Shown: positions 23,628-31,585 of the stretch, piece by piece
Numbering within the stretch: the first letter of the stretch is position 1
How the letters are laid out: each line of letters begins with the position of its first letter
Source of the DNA: Clostridium sp. M62/1
GTDB lineage: Bacteria > Bacillota > Clostridia > Lachnospirales > Lachnospiraceae
DNA length: 64,000 nucleotides
Direction: 5' to 3'
Assembly (NCBI RefSeq): GCF_020736365.1
Contig: NZ_CP085988.1
Span: 541,501 to 605,500 of the forward strand
Translations under genes and position numbers: made by a program
The notes under the pieces: model-generated
Told to the model about the DNA's origin: nothing
Seen by the model: only the letters and a program-made list of their open reading frames with translations
Databases searched by the model: none

Positions 23628-25544
23628 CTATTGGGAAAACAGGCCATATTTTTTCATTTTCCGCCAGAGGGTTGCTGTGCTGATACCCAGATCTTTTGCC
23701 GTCTTTGCACGGTTCCCATGATTTTTTCTCAGAGCGTGTTCAATTTCTGTCTGTTCGCAGTTTCCCACTGTATCTTCCAGAAGGCCTGGAAGCGGTTCGG
23801 TCTTCCCGGAGAAGGAGAAGATGTTTTTAAGCCATGAAGCCGAGATTTCCCTGCCGTCGGACAGTGTGACGATCCGTTCCAGCAGGTTAAAAAGCTGGCG
23901 CACATTGCCGGGGCAGGGTTCCCGTGAGAGCAGCTCCATGGCGTCGGGGAGAAAGGTGACGGGACGGTTCTGCCGCTTCATGTAAGCATTTACAAGGAGG
24001 GGGACGTCGCCTGTGCGGCTCCTGAGGGGAGGAAGGTTCAGCTCAAGCACGTTGAGTCGGTACAGGAGATCCTCCCGGAACAGCTTCTGTTCCACAAGCT
24101 CATACAGATTTTTATTGGTGGCGCTGATAATGCGGATGTCCACCGGAATGATCCGGTCATCGCCCAGGCGGCAGACCTCTCTCTCCTGAAGAACGCGCAG
24201 GAGCTTTGCCTGTACGTTCAAATCCATCTCTCCGATTTCATCCAGAAAAACAGTCCCTCTGTGAGCCATCTCGAAAATTCCCATTTTTCCCTCTTTGTTG
24301 GCACCTGTGAAGGCGCCCTTCACATAGCCGAACAGTTCACTTTCCAGAAGAGACTGGGGAAGAGCTGCGCAGTTGATGGCCACAAAGGGCTCGTCCGCCC
24401 GGGAGCTTTCATTGTGAATGCTCTGGGCAAACAGTTCCTTTCCGGTGCCCGTTTCCCCGGTGATGAGAACAGAACTCTGGGAGCGGGCATATTTTCTGGC
24501 CAGATGGATGGTGTCTTTCAGAACACGGCTCTCCCCGATGATATCTTCAAAATGACTTTTCGCTGTGTATCCCCTCTCGCTTTTGCTCAGACGCAGTCGC
24601 TTTTCGGCAGACTGGATGCTGTTTTCACTGGAGACGATGACTACAATGCTTTTCAGCCTTCTGCTCACAATCACCGGCAGGTATTCGGCCACATAAATTT
24701 TTCCGCCCAGGCGGAGAATCTGCTGTTTTTTGTGGAGATTGGCCTTTCCCTCAATGGGTCGGCGGCCAATATGAAGAAAACTCTCCGCTTCACCTGAAAA
24801 CAGACATTCCCTGAGAGTCGGCAGCATCCGCTCTGCCGTTTCATTGGAGAACAAAAGACTGCCGGAGGTGTCAAAGCTCAGCACTGCATTGGAAATTCTG
24901 TTGATGGTAGTGGATATGGTGGTCAGATATTCATCCTTTCTCTCCATAGAAGAAAGAATGCTCAGAGCGCTGTCAATGGCGAGAGAGATATTGGATGGCT
25001 CTACCATGAGGGGGATATGGCGTAGTCCCAGCTCCCGGATTGCCTCAATGGCTCTCTTGACAGAAAAGCCGCCGATCAGAGCCTCCGTGCCGGGCCGCAA
25101 AGCTGTTTTAAGCTCATCCATGATCGTGTCTGGCGATTTGGGTTCAATGAGCTGTACGTCCAGGCCGGAGATGCGCCGGAAGGTTCGCATAATGTCATGG
25201 GCTTTGTCAAAGCCTACCATAGCCACCTGCTCGGGAGGAGCTCCCGCTGCCTCAAAAGAGCTGTAGATTTCCTCGTAGAGATAGGGGACATTGATGACAG
25301 GCACGGATACATGGTGCTCGATCAGGCTGGTATTGCGACCCCGGCAGATAAAAATACGGCTTCCGGCCCGGGCATATTCCAGTGCACAGCTCAGGGTCTG
25401 TTCGCCTGTGGCTTCTGTTACGGAAATGTGGCTTTCCAGGTGTCTCTCAGCGATAATTTTCCTTGCGGCCTCAGCAAAGGTTTCTGAGGCCGCGAAAATG
25501 ACAATGTCCGACGGATGGTTTATGGTTGTTAAGGTATGGTTCAT
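23628..25544 (-). CDS. Sigma-54-dependent activator with PrpR-type sensor domain
   Basis: 638 residues. Residues about 5-185 match the PrpR N-terminal sensor domain (SDIVIFAASETFAEAARKII…, GFSVKRAIEAIRELG…). A PAS-like linker follows (SNAVLSFDTSGSLLFSNETAERMLP). The AAA+ domain has Walker A GETGTGKE near 355-362, the sigma-54 contact loop GAFTGA, and Walker B-like GTVFLDEIGEM. A Fis-type helix-turn-helix ends the protein (KTAKDLGISTATLWRKMKKYG). It should activate sigma-54 promoters in response to an organic acid or acyl-CoA-type ligand. A -24/-12 site lies divergently at 25966, so the 26130 operon is the likely target. The start is ATG 25544, with AGGGAG ahead; the frame extends to 25562. 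Confidence 0.92.
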   Translation of the reverse strand: MNHTLTTINHPSDIVIFAASETFAEAARKIIAERHLESHISVTEATGEQTLSCALEYARAGSRIFICRGRNTSLIEHHVSVPVINVPYLYEEIYSSFEAAGAPPEQVAMVGFDKAHDIMRTFRRISGLDVQLIEPKSPDTIMDELKTALRPGTEALIGGFSVKRAIEAIRELGLRHIPLMVEPSNISLAIDSALSILSSMERKDEYLTTISTTINRISNAVLSFDTSGSLLFSNETAERMLPTLRECLFSGEAESFLHIGRRPIEGKANLHKKQQILRLGGKIYVAEYLPVIVSRRLKSIVVIVSSENSIQSAEKRLRLSKSERGYTAKSHFEDIIGESRVLKDTIHLARKYARSQSSVLITGETGTGKELFAQSIHNESSRADEPFVAINCAALPQSLLESELFGYVKGAFTGANKEGKMGIFEMAHRGTVFLDEIGEMDLNVQAKLLRVLQEREVCRLGDDRIIPVDIRIISATNKNLYELVEQKLFREDLLYRLNVLELNLPPLRSRTGDVPLLVNAYMKRQNRPVTFLPDAMELLSREPCPGNVRQLFNLLERIVTLSDGREISASWLKNIFSFSGKTEPLPGLLEDTVGNCEQTEIEHALRKNHGNRAKTAKDLGISTATLWRKMKKYGLFSQ

Positions 25545-25676
25545 GGCAATTCTCCCTGTCACAGCAATCTTTGCAATATTCTTCAGCTTTTTAAAACCAG
25601 TGTTATCTGAACAATAAAAACATTAGAGGAATCTCTGAACAGATTTGATAATGTTTCATTACTGCAATATTATTTT

Positions 25677-25701
25677 GAAATAAATATTTCATATATGAAA
25701 T
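25677..25701. promoter_or_regulatory. Overlapping AT-rich palindromes, candidate upstream activator sites
   Basis: GAAATA-AA-TATTTC (25677-25690) overlaps a perfect 16-base palindrome ATTTCATATATGAAAT (25686-25701). They lie about 270 bp before the sigma-54 promoter, a usual distance for enhancer-type activator sites. The rest of 25545-26129 holds no gene that I can support. Confidence 0.45.
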
Positions 25702-25965
25702 AAAATATTGATTTAAGTATAGATAAACTGTCTCGGTTTGTAAAGTGAAAAAATAAAATCAAATGAAATAGAAAGGGATAATAAGAGAAGGACTTCATCA
25801 GGAAAAAACTCAGAAATACAGCACATATTGTCCCATGTCCGTTTAAATACAGGCAGTGGGAGAAAAAGCCGGGCGGCAAGAGAACTCCGTGAAAGAGGAG
25901 ATGCTGGGGCACCGGAAGGGGAGCGAAACAGAAATTGAAAGAAAAATGGCTGTTTTTGAGAAAAG

Positions 25966-25982
25966 TTGGCATGGGTATTGCT
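25966..25982 (+). promoter_or_regulatory. Sigma-54 (-24/-12) promoter
   Basis: TTGGCAT-GGGTA-TTGCT places the invariant GG and GC dinucleotides exactly 12 bases apart, matching the TTGGCAC-N5-TTGCW consensus at all but one core position. Transcription should start near 25993, giving a leader of about 135 nt. It points away from the PrpR-type activator gene and into the dehydrogenase/aldolase/transporter genes. Confidence 0.85.
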
Positions 25983-26129
25983 CAATAGATAGAAGGAAAC
26001 GTTATCTGAAACCGGATAATTTCTGGAGAGGCAGTCTTATGGGGGGACAGTAAGTGCAGCTGGGGAAAAGGCATTCTGCAGATAACTTTTCTGTCAGAGA
26101 AGAAAAAAACAAAAGGAGGAATCGGAGAT

Positions 26130-27146
26130 ATGAGTTTTAGGATTTTACTTCCGCAGCCGATTTTAGAGTCAGGAAGACAGTACCTTCTTGAGAGGGGATA
26201 TGAGCTGGTGGACGGCTCCGGGTTTGAGGAGGAGGACATTATCCGGGATATCAGGGGCTGCGATGCCATGATTGTGAGAACTGCCAAGATTACAGACCGG
26301 ATCCTTGAGGCAGCCGACAGGCTGAAGGTCATTGCCCGCCACGGGGCAGGCTTCGACGGAGTGGATCTGGAGGCGGCGAGAAAAAAGGGAATTTTAGTCC
26401 TCTATGCGCCGAAGGCCAACAGCCAGTCCGTGGCAGAGCTGGCCGTGTTCTATATACTCCACTGTTCCAGAAACTTCAAGCTGGTTCAGAAGCTGTACAG
26501 GGACGACTACCGGTTCGCGAAGTTTAACGTGGAGAAGCATGAATTAAACGGAAAGACCCTGGGACTCATCGGAGTGGGAAATATCGGAGGCCTTGTGGCA
26601 AAGAAGGCGGCCCTCGGATTTGATATGAAGGTAATTGCCTTTGATCCTTACGCAAAGGAGCTGCCGGACTACATAGAGGTGGCAGAGAGCCGCGAGGAGG
26701 TGTTTGAGAAGGCAGATTACGTATCCCTCCATGTGCCGGCCACCCCGGAGACAGTGAACAGCGTGGGAGAGAAGGAATTCCGCCTGATGAAGCCGACCGC
26801 GTTCCTGATCAACACATCGAGAGGAAGCGTGGTGGATGAGGAGGCGCTGATCCGGGCGCTGAACGAAAAAGAGATCGCAGGTGCGGCGCTGGATGTCCTG
26901 AAGCAGGAGCCAATCGATAAGGATAATCCGCTGCTTGAGATGGACAATGTAGTGACAGCGCCCCATATCGGAGCAGCGACGAAGGAGGCATCTGCCAGAG
27001 CGTCGCTGATCTGTGCCCAGGGAATTGATGATTATCTGTCAGGCCGGAAGCCGGAGTTTGTGGTGCCGCCGATGAGAGATATGGTGAAGCAGGAAGGCTG
27101 GGCCGGGAAGGGGCAGGCAGAACAGACAGACAAAGCGGGAGAATAG
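26130..27146 (+). CDS. D-2-hydroxyacid dehydrogenase (SerA-like)
   Basis: 338 residues, NAD-dependent oxidoreductase of the D-isomer 2-hydroxyacid family, interconverting a 2-hydroxy acid and a 2-oxo acid. The substrate-domain stretch ARHGAGFDGVDLEAA, the Rossmann loop GLIGVGNIGG, the arginine region INTSRGSVVDEEAL, the catalytic Glu region (QEPIDKDNPLL) and the catalytic His in APHIGAAT are all present. There is no C-terminal ACT domain, so it is not a standard regulated SerA; the last 25 residues are a charged tail. AAAGGAGG lies ahead of the ATG. As the first gene after the sigma-54 promoter, it probably acts on the imported or derived hydroxy acid. Confidence 0.9.
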   Translation: MSFRILLPQPILESGRQYLLERGYELVDGSGFEEEDIIRDIRGCDAMIVRTAKITDRILEAADRLKVIARHGAGFDGVDLEAARKKGILVLYAPKANSQSVAELAVFYILHCSRNFKLVQKLYRDDYRFAKFNVEKHELNGKTLGLIGVGNIGGLVAKKAALGFDMKVIAFDPYAKELPDYIEVAESREEVFEKADYVSLHVPATPETVNSVGEKEFRLMKPTAFLINTSRGSVVDEEALIRALNEKEIAGAALDVLKQEPIDKDNPLLEMDNVVTAPHIGAATKEASARASLICAQGIDDYLSGRKPEFVVPPMRDMVKQEGWAGKGQAEQTDKAGE

Positions 27147-27190
27147 AGCAGAAAGAGAAACGAGAAAAATTAGAAAAGGAGAGAGACAGG

Positions 27191-27892
27191 ATGAGCGTAG
27201 GAAACAGAGTATTTTTAAAGAGAAACCTTCCGGCAAGGGAGTTAGTAGAAGAATTCAGGAATCTTCCGGCGGCAAACGTGGCCGATACTATGGGGAGATC
27301 CTGTGCGCTGAGCAGTGAGATCCGCCTGATCAGCAGCCCGAAGCAGGCAATGGCAGGAGCGGCGCTGACTGTGAAGGCCCGTCCGGGAGACAACCTGATG
27401 CTCCACAAGGCCCTGGACATGGCAGGAGAGGGGGATGTCATCATTGTGTCCAACGATGGGGACAGAACCCATTCTCTTATGGGAGAGATCATGGCAGTTT
27501 ACGGGGCTTATACAAGAAAGATTGCAGGAATTGTGCTGGACGGCCCAATTCGTGATATAGAGGAGCTGTCTCAGATGGAGATGCCGCTGTACGCTACCGG
27601 CTCCACACCGGGAGGCCCGTACAAGGAGGGACCGGGAGAGGTGAACGTGCCGATTTCTATAGGGAATATCGCTGTGATGCCGGGAGACATTATCCTGGGG
27701 GACAGGGACGGAGTGATCGTGATTCCGAGGAAGGATGCGCCGGAGATCCTGGAGGCGGCAAAGAAGTATGCGGCGCTGGATGCAGGAAAGGTGGAAGCTG
27801 CAAAGAACGGAACCTCCAAGAGACAGTGGGTAGAGGACACTCTGGTGAAAAAGCAGGTAGAGATTATCGACAGAGCTTATGAGGAGGAATAG
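27191..27892 (+). CDS. RraA-type / HMG-CHA aldolase family protein
   Basis: 233 residues. It matches the RraA/class II pyruvate aldolase family: NVADTMG near the N-terminus, the GAALTVKARPGDNLM stretch, GEIMAVYGA, the catalytic GPIRDIEEL (Arg-Asp pair) and the metal-facing GDIILGDRDGVIVIP. In this family the Arg-Asp motif and a divalent metal cleave 4-hydroxy-4-methyl-2-oxoglutarate or 4-carboxy-4-hydroxy-2-oxoadipate to pyruvate. An RNase E inhibitor role is unlikely in this context. It lies 44 bases after the dehydrogenase, with AAAGGAG, so both act in one pathway. The exact substrate is unknown. Confidence 0.88.
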   Translation: MSVGNRVFLKRNLPARELVEEFRNLPAANVADTMGRSCALSSEIRLISSPKQAMAGAALTVKARPGDNLMLHKALDMAGEGDVIIVSNDGDRTHSLMGEIMAVYGAYTRKIAGIVLDGPIRDIEELSQMEMPLYATGSTPGGPYKEGPGEVNVPISIGNIAVMPGDIILGDRDGVIVIPRKDAPEILEAAKKYAALDAGKVEAAKNGTSKRQWVEDTLVKKQVEIIDRAYEEE

Positions 27893-27981
27893 ACAGAGGG
27901 AAATTCGCCAGCCTCAGGCGGAGATAAAATACTGACAGAAAAATCAGGAAAGAGATACAGAGGGGAAGGAGATGAATCGCA

Positions 27982-29334
27982 ATGGGCCAAGGTCTTGCAG
28001 CGATGCTGGTTTTTATTTTACTGATTCTCGTCTGGAGCGTTTTTGTTAAGCGCAACATCGGGGAAATTGCTTTTATCGGAATGATTGTCGTTGCTCTGTT
28101 TGGCGGCAGACAGGCACCTGAGCTTCTGCTCGGAGGAATTAAGTATGCGCTGAGCTATGAGGTGCTTTTTGCATCCCTGGCGTTTGTTTTTATGTCATTC
28201 CTGCTCCAGAACACCGGTGTTCTGGAGGGGATGCTGAAGATATTCAACCGCCTGTTCAGAAGAATGAAGGGAGGTCCGGCATATGTCAACACAGCTATTT
28301 CCGCATTCCTGGGAATGCTCTCAGGAGGAAATACGCCGAATGCAGCGACCTCGGGAGCCTTTACGGCTCAGTGGCTTTTAAGCACTGGCTGGAAAAAAGA
28401 GCAGGCAGCCACGCTGATTGCAGCCAACGGAGGACTCGGAGCAGGCTTTCCGCCCAGTTCATCCCTGTTCATTGTTCTGGCATTTCCCACAGTGGCAGGC
28501 GCTGTTTCTGAGGGACAGCTTTACATTGCCCTGTTTATCACGGGAATTTACCAGGTAATCTGGAGAGTACTCTATATTCACTATGTGATCAGGAAAAACG
28601 GAATTGTGCTGCCGGAATCCGCTTCCAACGAAAGCTGGGGGTCTGTGCTCAGAAGCTCAGGAAAGAATCTGCTTTTATTTCTGGGAGCTATTATTCCGGT
28701 AGCGCTCAACATGGGACCTCTCTCCGAGTTCATCTCAGGACGCTCAGAGGTGTGGGCTGCGGCTATTGAGAGTGTTAACATTCTCGTGTGGATTCCGATC
28801 CTTATGATTGTGGTGATCCTGGGACTTGGCTGGAAGGACATCAAAAAGAAATTCCACTCCAGAACGCAGTTTGTGGAGGAACTGATTCCGCACTTTTCCA
28901 GCACAGGAGGACTTCTGCTGTTTGTATTTGCTGCCAGCAACATTATCAGCAATCTGGGTCTCTCCGATGATATTGTGGCTCTTCTCAATACACTGAGCCT
29001 GTCTAAAATTGCAACGGTTGTCATTATCCTGATTTTGATTGCCGTGGTAGCGGGTCCGCTCTCCTCCACAGCGACGCTCACCTCCATAGGTGTGATCTCC
29101 CATGCAATTCTTGTATCTGTGGGAATCAATCCTCTGGCGGCCGCAACGGCAATTCTGGTAGTGGCTTCTACAGAAGGGGCATCACCGCCTGCGTCAGGTG
29201 CTCTGTTTGTGGCCTGTGGGCTGACGGAATGTGATCCGCCGAAGATATTTATGCCGCTTATCACATGGTTTGTCATTCCAATTACAGCCATTGCTGCGCT
29301 GGTATGTCTCGGAATCCTGCCGGTACCACATTAA
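27982..29334 (+). CDS. TRAP transporter large-subunit-like permease (DctM-like), copy 1
   Basis: 450 residues, about 12 membrane helices. Two DctM hallmark regions are visible: FLGMLSGGNTPNAATSGAFT followed by NGGLGAGFPPSSSLFIV, and in the second half GPLSSTATLTSIG with STEGASPPASGALFVACGL. These are the inverted-repeat substrate and sodium sites of DctM. TRAP importers take up organic acids using a sodium gradient and normally need a periplasmic-type binding protein (DctP); none is encoded here. A short membrane gene follows by 15 bases. GGGGAAGGAGATG precedes the start. It is about 30 percent similar by eye to the second permease at 29877. Confidence 0.85.
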   Translation: MGQGLAAMLVFILLILVWSVFVKRNIGEIAFIGMIVVALFGGRQAPELLLGGIKYALSYEVLFASLAFVFMSFLLQNTGVLEGMLKIFNRLFRRMKGGPAYVNTAISAFLGMLSGGNTPNAATSGAFTAQWLLSTGWKKEQAATLIAANGGLGAGFPPSSSLFIVLAFPTVAGAVSEGQLYIALFITGIYQVIWRVLYIHYVIRKNGIVLPESASNESWGSVLRSSGKNLLLFLGAIIPVALNMGPLSEFISGRSEVWAAAIESVNILVWIPILMIVVILGLGWKDIKKKFHSRTQFVEELIPHFSSTGGLLLFVFAASNIISNLGLSDDIVALLNTLSLSKIATVVIILILIAVVAGPLSSTATLTSIGVISHAILVSVGINPLAAATAILVVASTEGASPPASGALFVACGLTECDPPKIFMPLITWFVIPITAIAALVCLGILPVPH

Positions 29335-29349
29335 GGAGGTTGATGGAAA

Positions 29350-29580
29350 ATGATGAAGAAGCTGTATCAGAACCTTATTTTAATTGGATTTTTAATTTTT
29401 TTCCTGGGAGGCTGCATCTATGTGGCTGGCCAGTTCCTCTGCCTGGTATTGGGGCAGCCTGAGATGATGATTGCTTTCGAGAGGGTGACCGGCGTAATCT
29501 TTCCGGCAGCATCCGTGAGCGGGCTGCTGTGTTTTCTGTACCACTATGTCTTCAGGGAGAAGAAAGAGTCAGAGGATTAA
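29350..29580 (+). CDS. Two-helix small membrane protein, candidate mini small subunit of the TRAP-like permease
   Basis: 76 residues with two membrane helices (LILIGFLIFFLGGCIYVAG at about 9-30 and VIFPAASVSGLLCFLYHYV at about 48-67) and a charged C-terminus (FREKKESED). AAGGAGG lies ahead. It sits where DctQ would be, but DctQ proteins are about 160-190 residues with four helices. A protein of the same size and topology follows the second permease (31247), so the pairing is repeated and probably functional. I recognise no named family. Confidence 0.7.
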   Translation: MMKKLYQNLILIGFLIFFLGGCIYVAGQFLCLVLGQPEMMIAFERVTGVIFPAASVSGLLCFLYHYVFREKKESED

Positions 29581-29630
29581 TGCACGAAAGGGTATAAACA
29601 GCAGATATTTTTATGTTATTATCTTAGACT

Positions 29631-29672
29631 AAGAGGGCTCCGAGCCGTAAAAGGCTCGGAGCCCTCTTTGCA
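29631..29672 (+). terminator. Strong terminator between the two TRAP-like cassettes
   Basis: AAGAGGGCTCCGAGCC and GGCTCGGAGCCCTCTT form a perfect 16 bp stem around GTAAAA, ending in TTTG. It should end or attenuate the sigma-54 transcript, so the second cassette may be made at a lower level or from its own promoter. Confidence 0.85.
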
Positions 29673-29876
29673 GTATCGCAGGCATGCCGGTGTACAGAAA
29701 CGCAAAGAGATGAAATCTTCCCTCCCACCTTGCAGAGAAATGGGATAAAACACAACATAAACATTGTGAAAAACTGAAAAATATACTGTTGGATATTGGG
29801 ATAGCACAATGATATGATTAAGCTGTCCAAAGAACAGAGCATTTGGAAAAAATACAAAAGGGGAGGGATAGAAAAC

Positions 29877-31241
29877 GTGATAGGAATCGGAATTACAGCT
29901 TTTCTGGTGTATATCATATTTGTCATGATCTGGTACCTGCTTTTAAAGAGAAGCATAGCGGAAGCTATGCTGATAGGTCTGGTGATTGTCTGTGCCTTTA
30001 ACGGAGTCGGAACCGTACCGCAGACTTTTGTGACGAGCCTGAAGGATGCAGTTACACAGGATGTCATGGCAGCGATTATTCTGTTTACTTTTATGTCATC
30101 CATCATGATGAAGACAGGAATCATCCACAGACTGGTGGATATTTTAAACTCTATTTTGGGAAGGTTCAGAGGAGGCCCGGCTTACGTGTCAGCCTGCGCC
30201 AGCGCCCTGTTCGGCATGGTTTCCGGCGCCAGCAGCGCCAACGCCGCAACGGTAGGCTCCATTACCATCCCATGGATGAAGGAGTCCGGATGGCCCAAAG
30301 AAGTGGCCTCCACAATGAACACAGGAAACGCAGGACTCGGAATCTGCATCCCGCCGTCCTCATCCATGTTCCTGATGCTGGGACTCCCGGCAGTGGCCGG
30401 AACGGTGAAAGCCGGAGATCTTTACTTCGCTCTGCTGTGCGGCGGACTGTGGACTCTGGTTTACCGTCTGCTTCTGACCAGGTATTATGTTTCCAAGTAC
30501 CACATTCCGGCAGTGCCGAAGGATCGTATCGAGAGCCTGGGAAAGGCTGTGAAAAAGGGAGGATCTTCCCTCTTCATGTTCCTGGGAATCGCTATTCCTC
30601 TTGTAATTATCACAGGGCCGGTCGGAAAAGTTCTGGAGACGGTTGCTTCCTTCGGAGAGGATGCAGTCGGAGCGATGAACATTATCATCTGGGTTCCGGT
30701 TCTTATTATGGCAATCTGTATGATTGAGGGACGCAGGTTCCTCCCGAAGACAAAGGAAGGATGGTTTGAACTGGTCAGCTCTTCCGCAAAGACATGCTGT
30801 TCCTGCGGAGCTGTTTCCCTGTTCGCCATGGCCGGCAGCAATGCCCTCACAGAGACGGGATTTGGAGATGAGCTGACTGTCATCCTGGCATCTCTCACTT
30901 TCCCGAAAGTGGTTATGCTTCTGATTATCGGCTTTATCATTGCCCTGGTGGCAGGACCGCTCAACGCGACTTCCACTACTGTGAGCATCGGGCCGGTAGC
31001 GTATTCAGCCATGGTTGCCGTAGGAGTATCGCCGGTAACTGCAGTAGTCTGCTACCTGATTTTTGCTTCCACAGAGGGAGCTTCCCCGCCTATGTCCTCC
31101 CCGATCTTCGTGTCCAGCAGTATTGCCGGAGTTGAGGATGTGAGCGTAATGTTTAAGCCTCTGATTTTCCACTACTGTATTCCGATTGTGCTGGTAGGAG
31201 TGCTGGTGGGATTGGGAATTCTTCCGCTGATAGGAGGGTGA
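29877..31241 (+). CDS. TRAP transporter large-subunit-like permease (DctM-like), copy 2
   Basis: 454 residues. The open frame reaches ATG 29814, but GGGGAGGG followed by GTG 29877 gives a start (MIGIGITAFLVY) that aligns with copy 1 from its first residue. The hallmark regions are FGMVSGASSANAATVGSITIP with GLGICIPPSSSMFLML, and later GPLNATSTTVSIG with STEGASPPMSSPIFVSS. It is closer to canonical DctM at these sites than copy 1. A run CCSCG (about residue 305) is unusual in a membrane loop. It is followed directly by its own two-helix partner, whose ribosome site overlaps this stop. Confidence 0.85.
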   Translation: MIGIGITAFLVYIIFVMIWYLLLKRSIAEAMLIGLVIVCAFNGVGTVPQTFVTSLKDAVTQDVMAAIILFTFMSSIMMKTGIIHRLVDILNSILGRFRGGPAYVSACASALFGMVSGASSANAATVGSITIPWMKESGWPKEVASTMNTGNAGLGICIPPSSSMFLMLGLPAVAGTVKAGDLYFALLCGGLWTLVYRLLLTRYYVSKYHIPAVPKDRIESLGKAVKKGGSSLFMFLGIAIPLVIITGPVGKVLETVASFGEDAVGAMNIIIWVPVLIMAICMIEGRRFLPKTKEGWFELVSSSAKTCCSCGAVSLFAMAGSNALTETGFGDELTVILASLTFPKVVMLLIIGFIIALVAGPLNATSTTVSIGPVAYSAMVAVGVSPVTAVVCYLIFASTEGASPPMSSPIFVSSSIAGVEDVSVMFKPLIFHYCIPIVLVGVLVGLGILPLIGG

Positions 31242-31246
31242 TAGAG

Positions 31247-31471
31247 ATGAAAAAACTGCTGAATGTTATATTTGTCCTCTGCATTGCAGCGGCGGTCGTT
31301 CTGGGCGTGTGCTATATCGTGGTACAGACGGCGGCAGTTGTGACTGTCAATGGAAGCCTTGCGCTGTGGGCTCAGGATTATCTTGAGGCGCCGGTCTGCA
31401 TTATGTGTTCTCTGGCAGCCATCGCCGCATTCCTGATGAGCTATGTGTTCCACTGGAAATCCGGCGACTAA
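31247..31471 (+). CDS. Two-helix small membrane protein, partner of permease copy 2
   Basis: 74 residues from ATG 31247; TAGGAGGGTG at 31231-31240 is the ribosome site and overlaps the permease stop. Two helices (LNVIFVLCIAAAVVLGVCYIVV and VCIMCSLAAIAAFLMSYVF) enclose a short loop, as in the 29350 protein, though residues are poorly conserved between them. Position and topology suggest a stabilising or Q-type subunit for the permease. Confidence 0.7.
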   Translation: MKKLLNVIFVLCIAAAVVLGVCYIVVQTAAVVTVNGSLALWAQDYLEAPVCIMCSLAAIAAFLMSYVFHWKSGD

Positions 31472-31496
31472 GACAGAAGACAGGAAGAAAAAGATA

Positions 31497-31564
31497 AAAG
31501 GCAGAATGGAGAGAGTCGTTTACATAAAAACGGCGGATGGCTTCTCTCCGCTCTGCCTTTTTTT
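31497..31564 (+). terminator. Terminator after the second cassette
   Basis: AAAGGCAGA (31497-31505) with ATGGAGAGA pairs with TCTCTCCGC and TCTGCCTTT (31552-31560), followed by a T-run to 31564. It separates the operon from the convergent LysR gene. Confidence 0.8.
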
Positions 31565-31585
31565 GTTGAAAAAAACGGGAGATTC

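Noticed and set aside
25856..26053. 65-codon frame in the leader before the dehydrogenase gene
   Set aside because: It runs straight across the sigma-54 promoter and has no recognisable product.
27191..27892. Calling the RraA-family protein an RNase E activity regulator
   Set aside because: The catalytic Arg-Asp and metal region are present and the neighbours are catabolic; Firmicutes of this type also lack the classical RNase E regulatory setting.
29790..29808. A second possible -24/-12 promoter (TTGGATATTGGGATAGC) before permease copy 2
   Set aside because: The GG to GC distance is 13, not 12, and the -12 element lacks TTGC.
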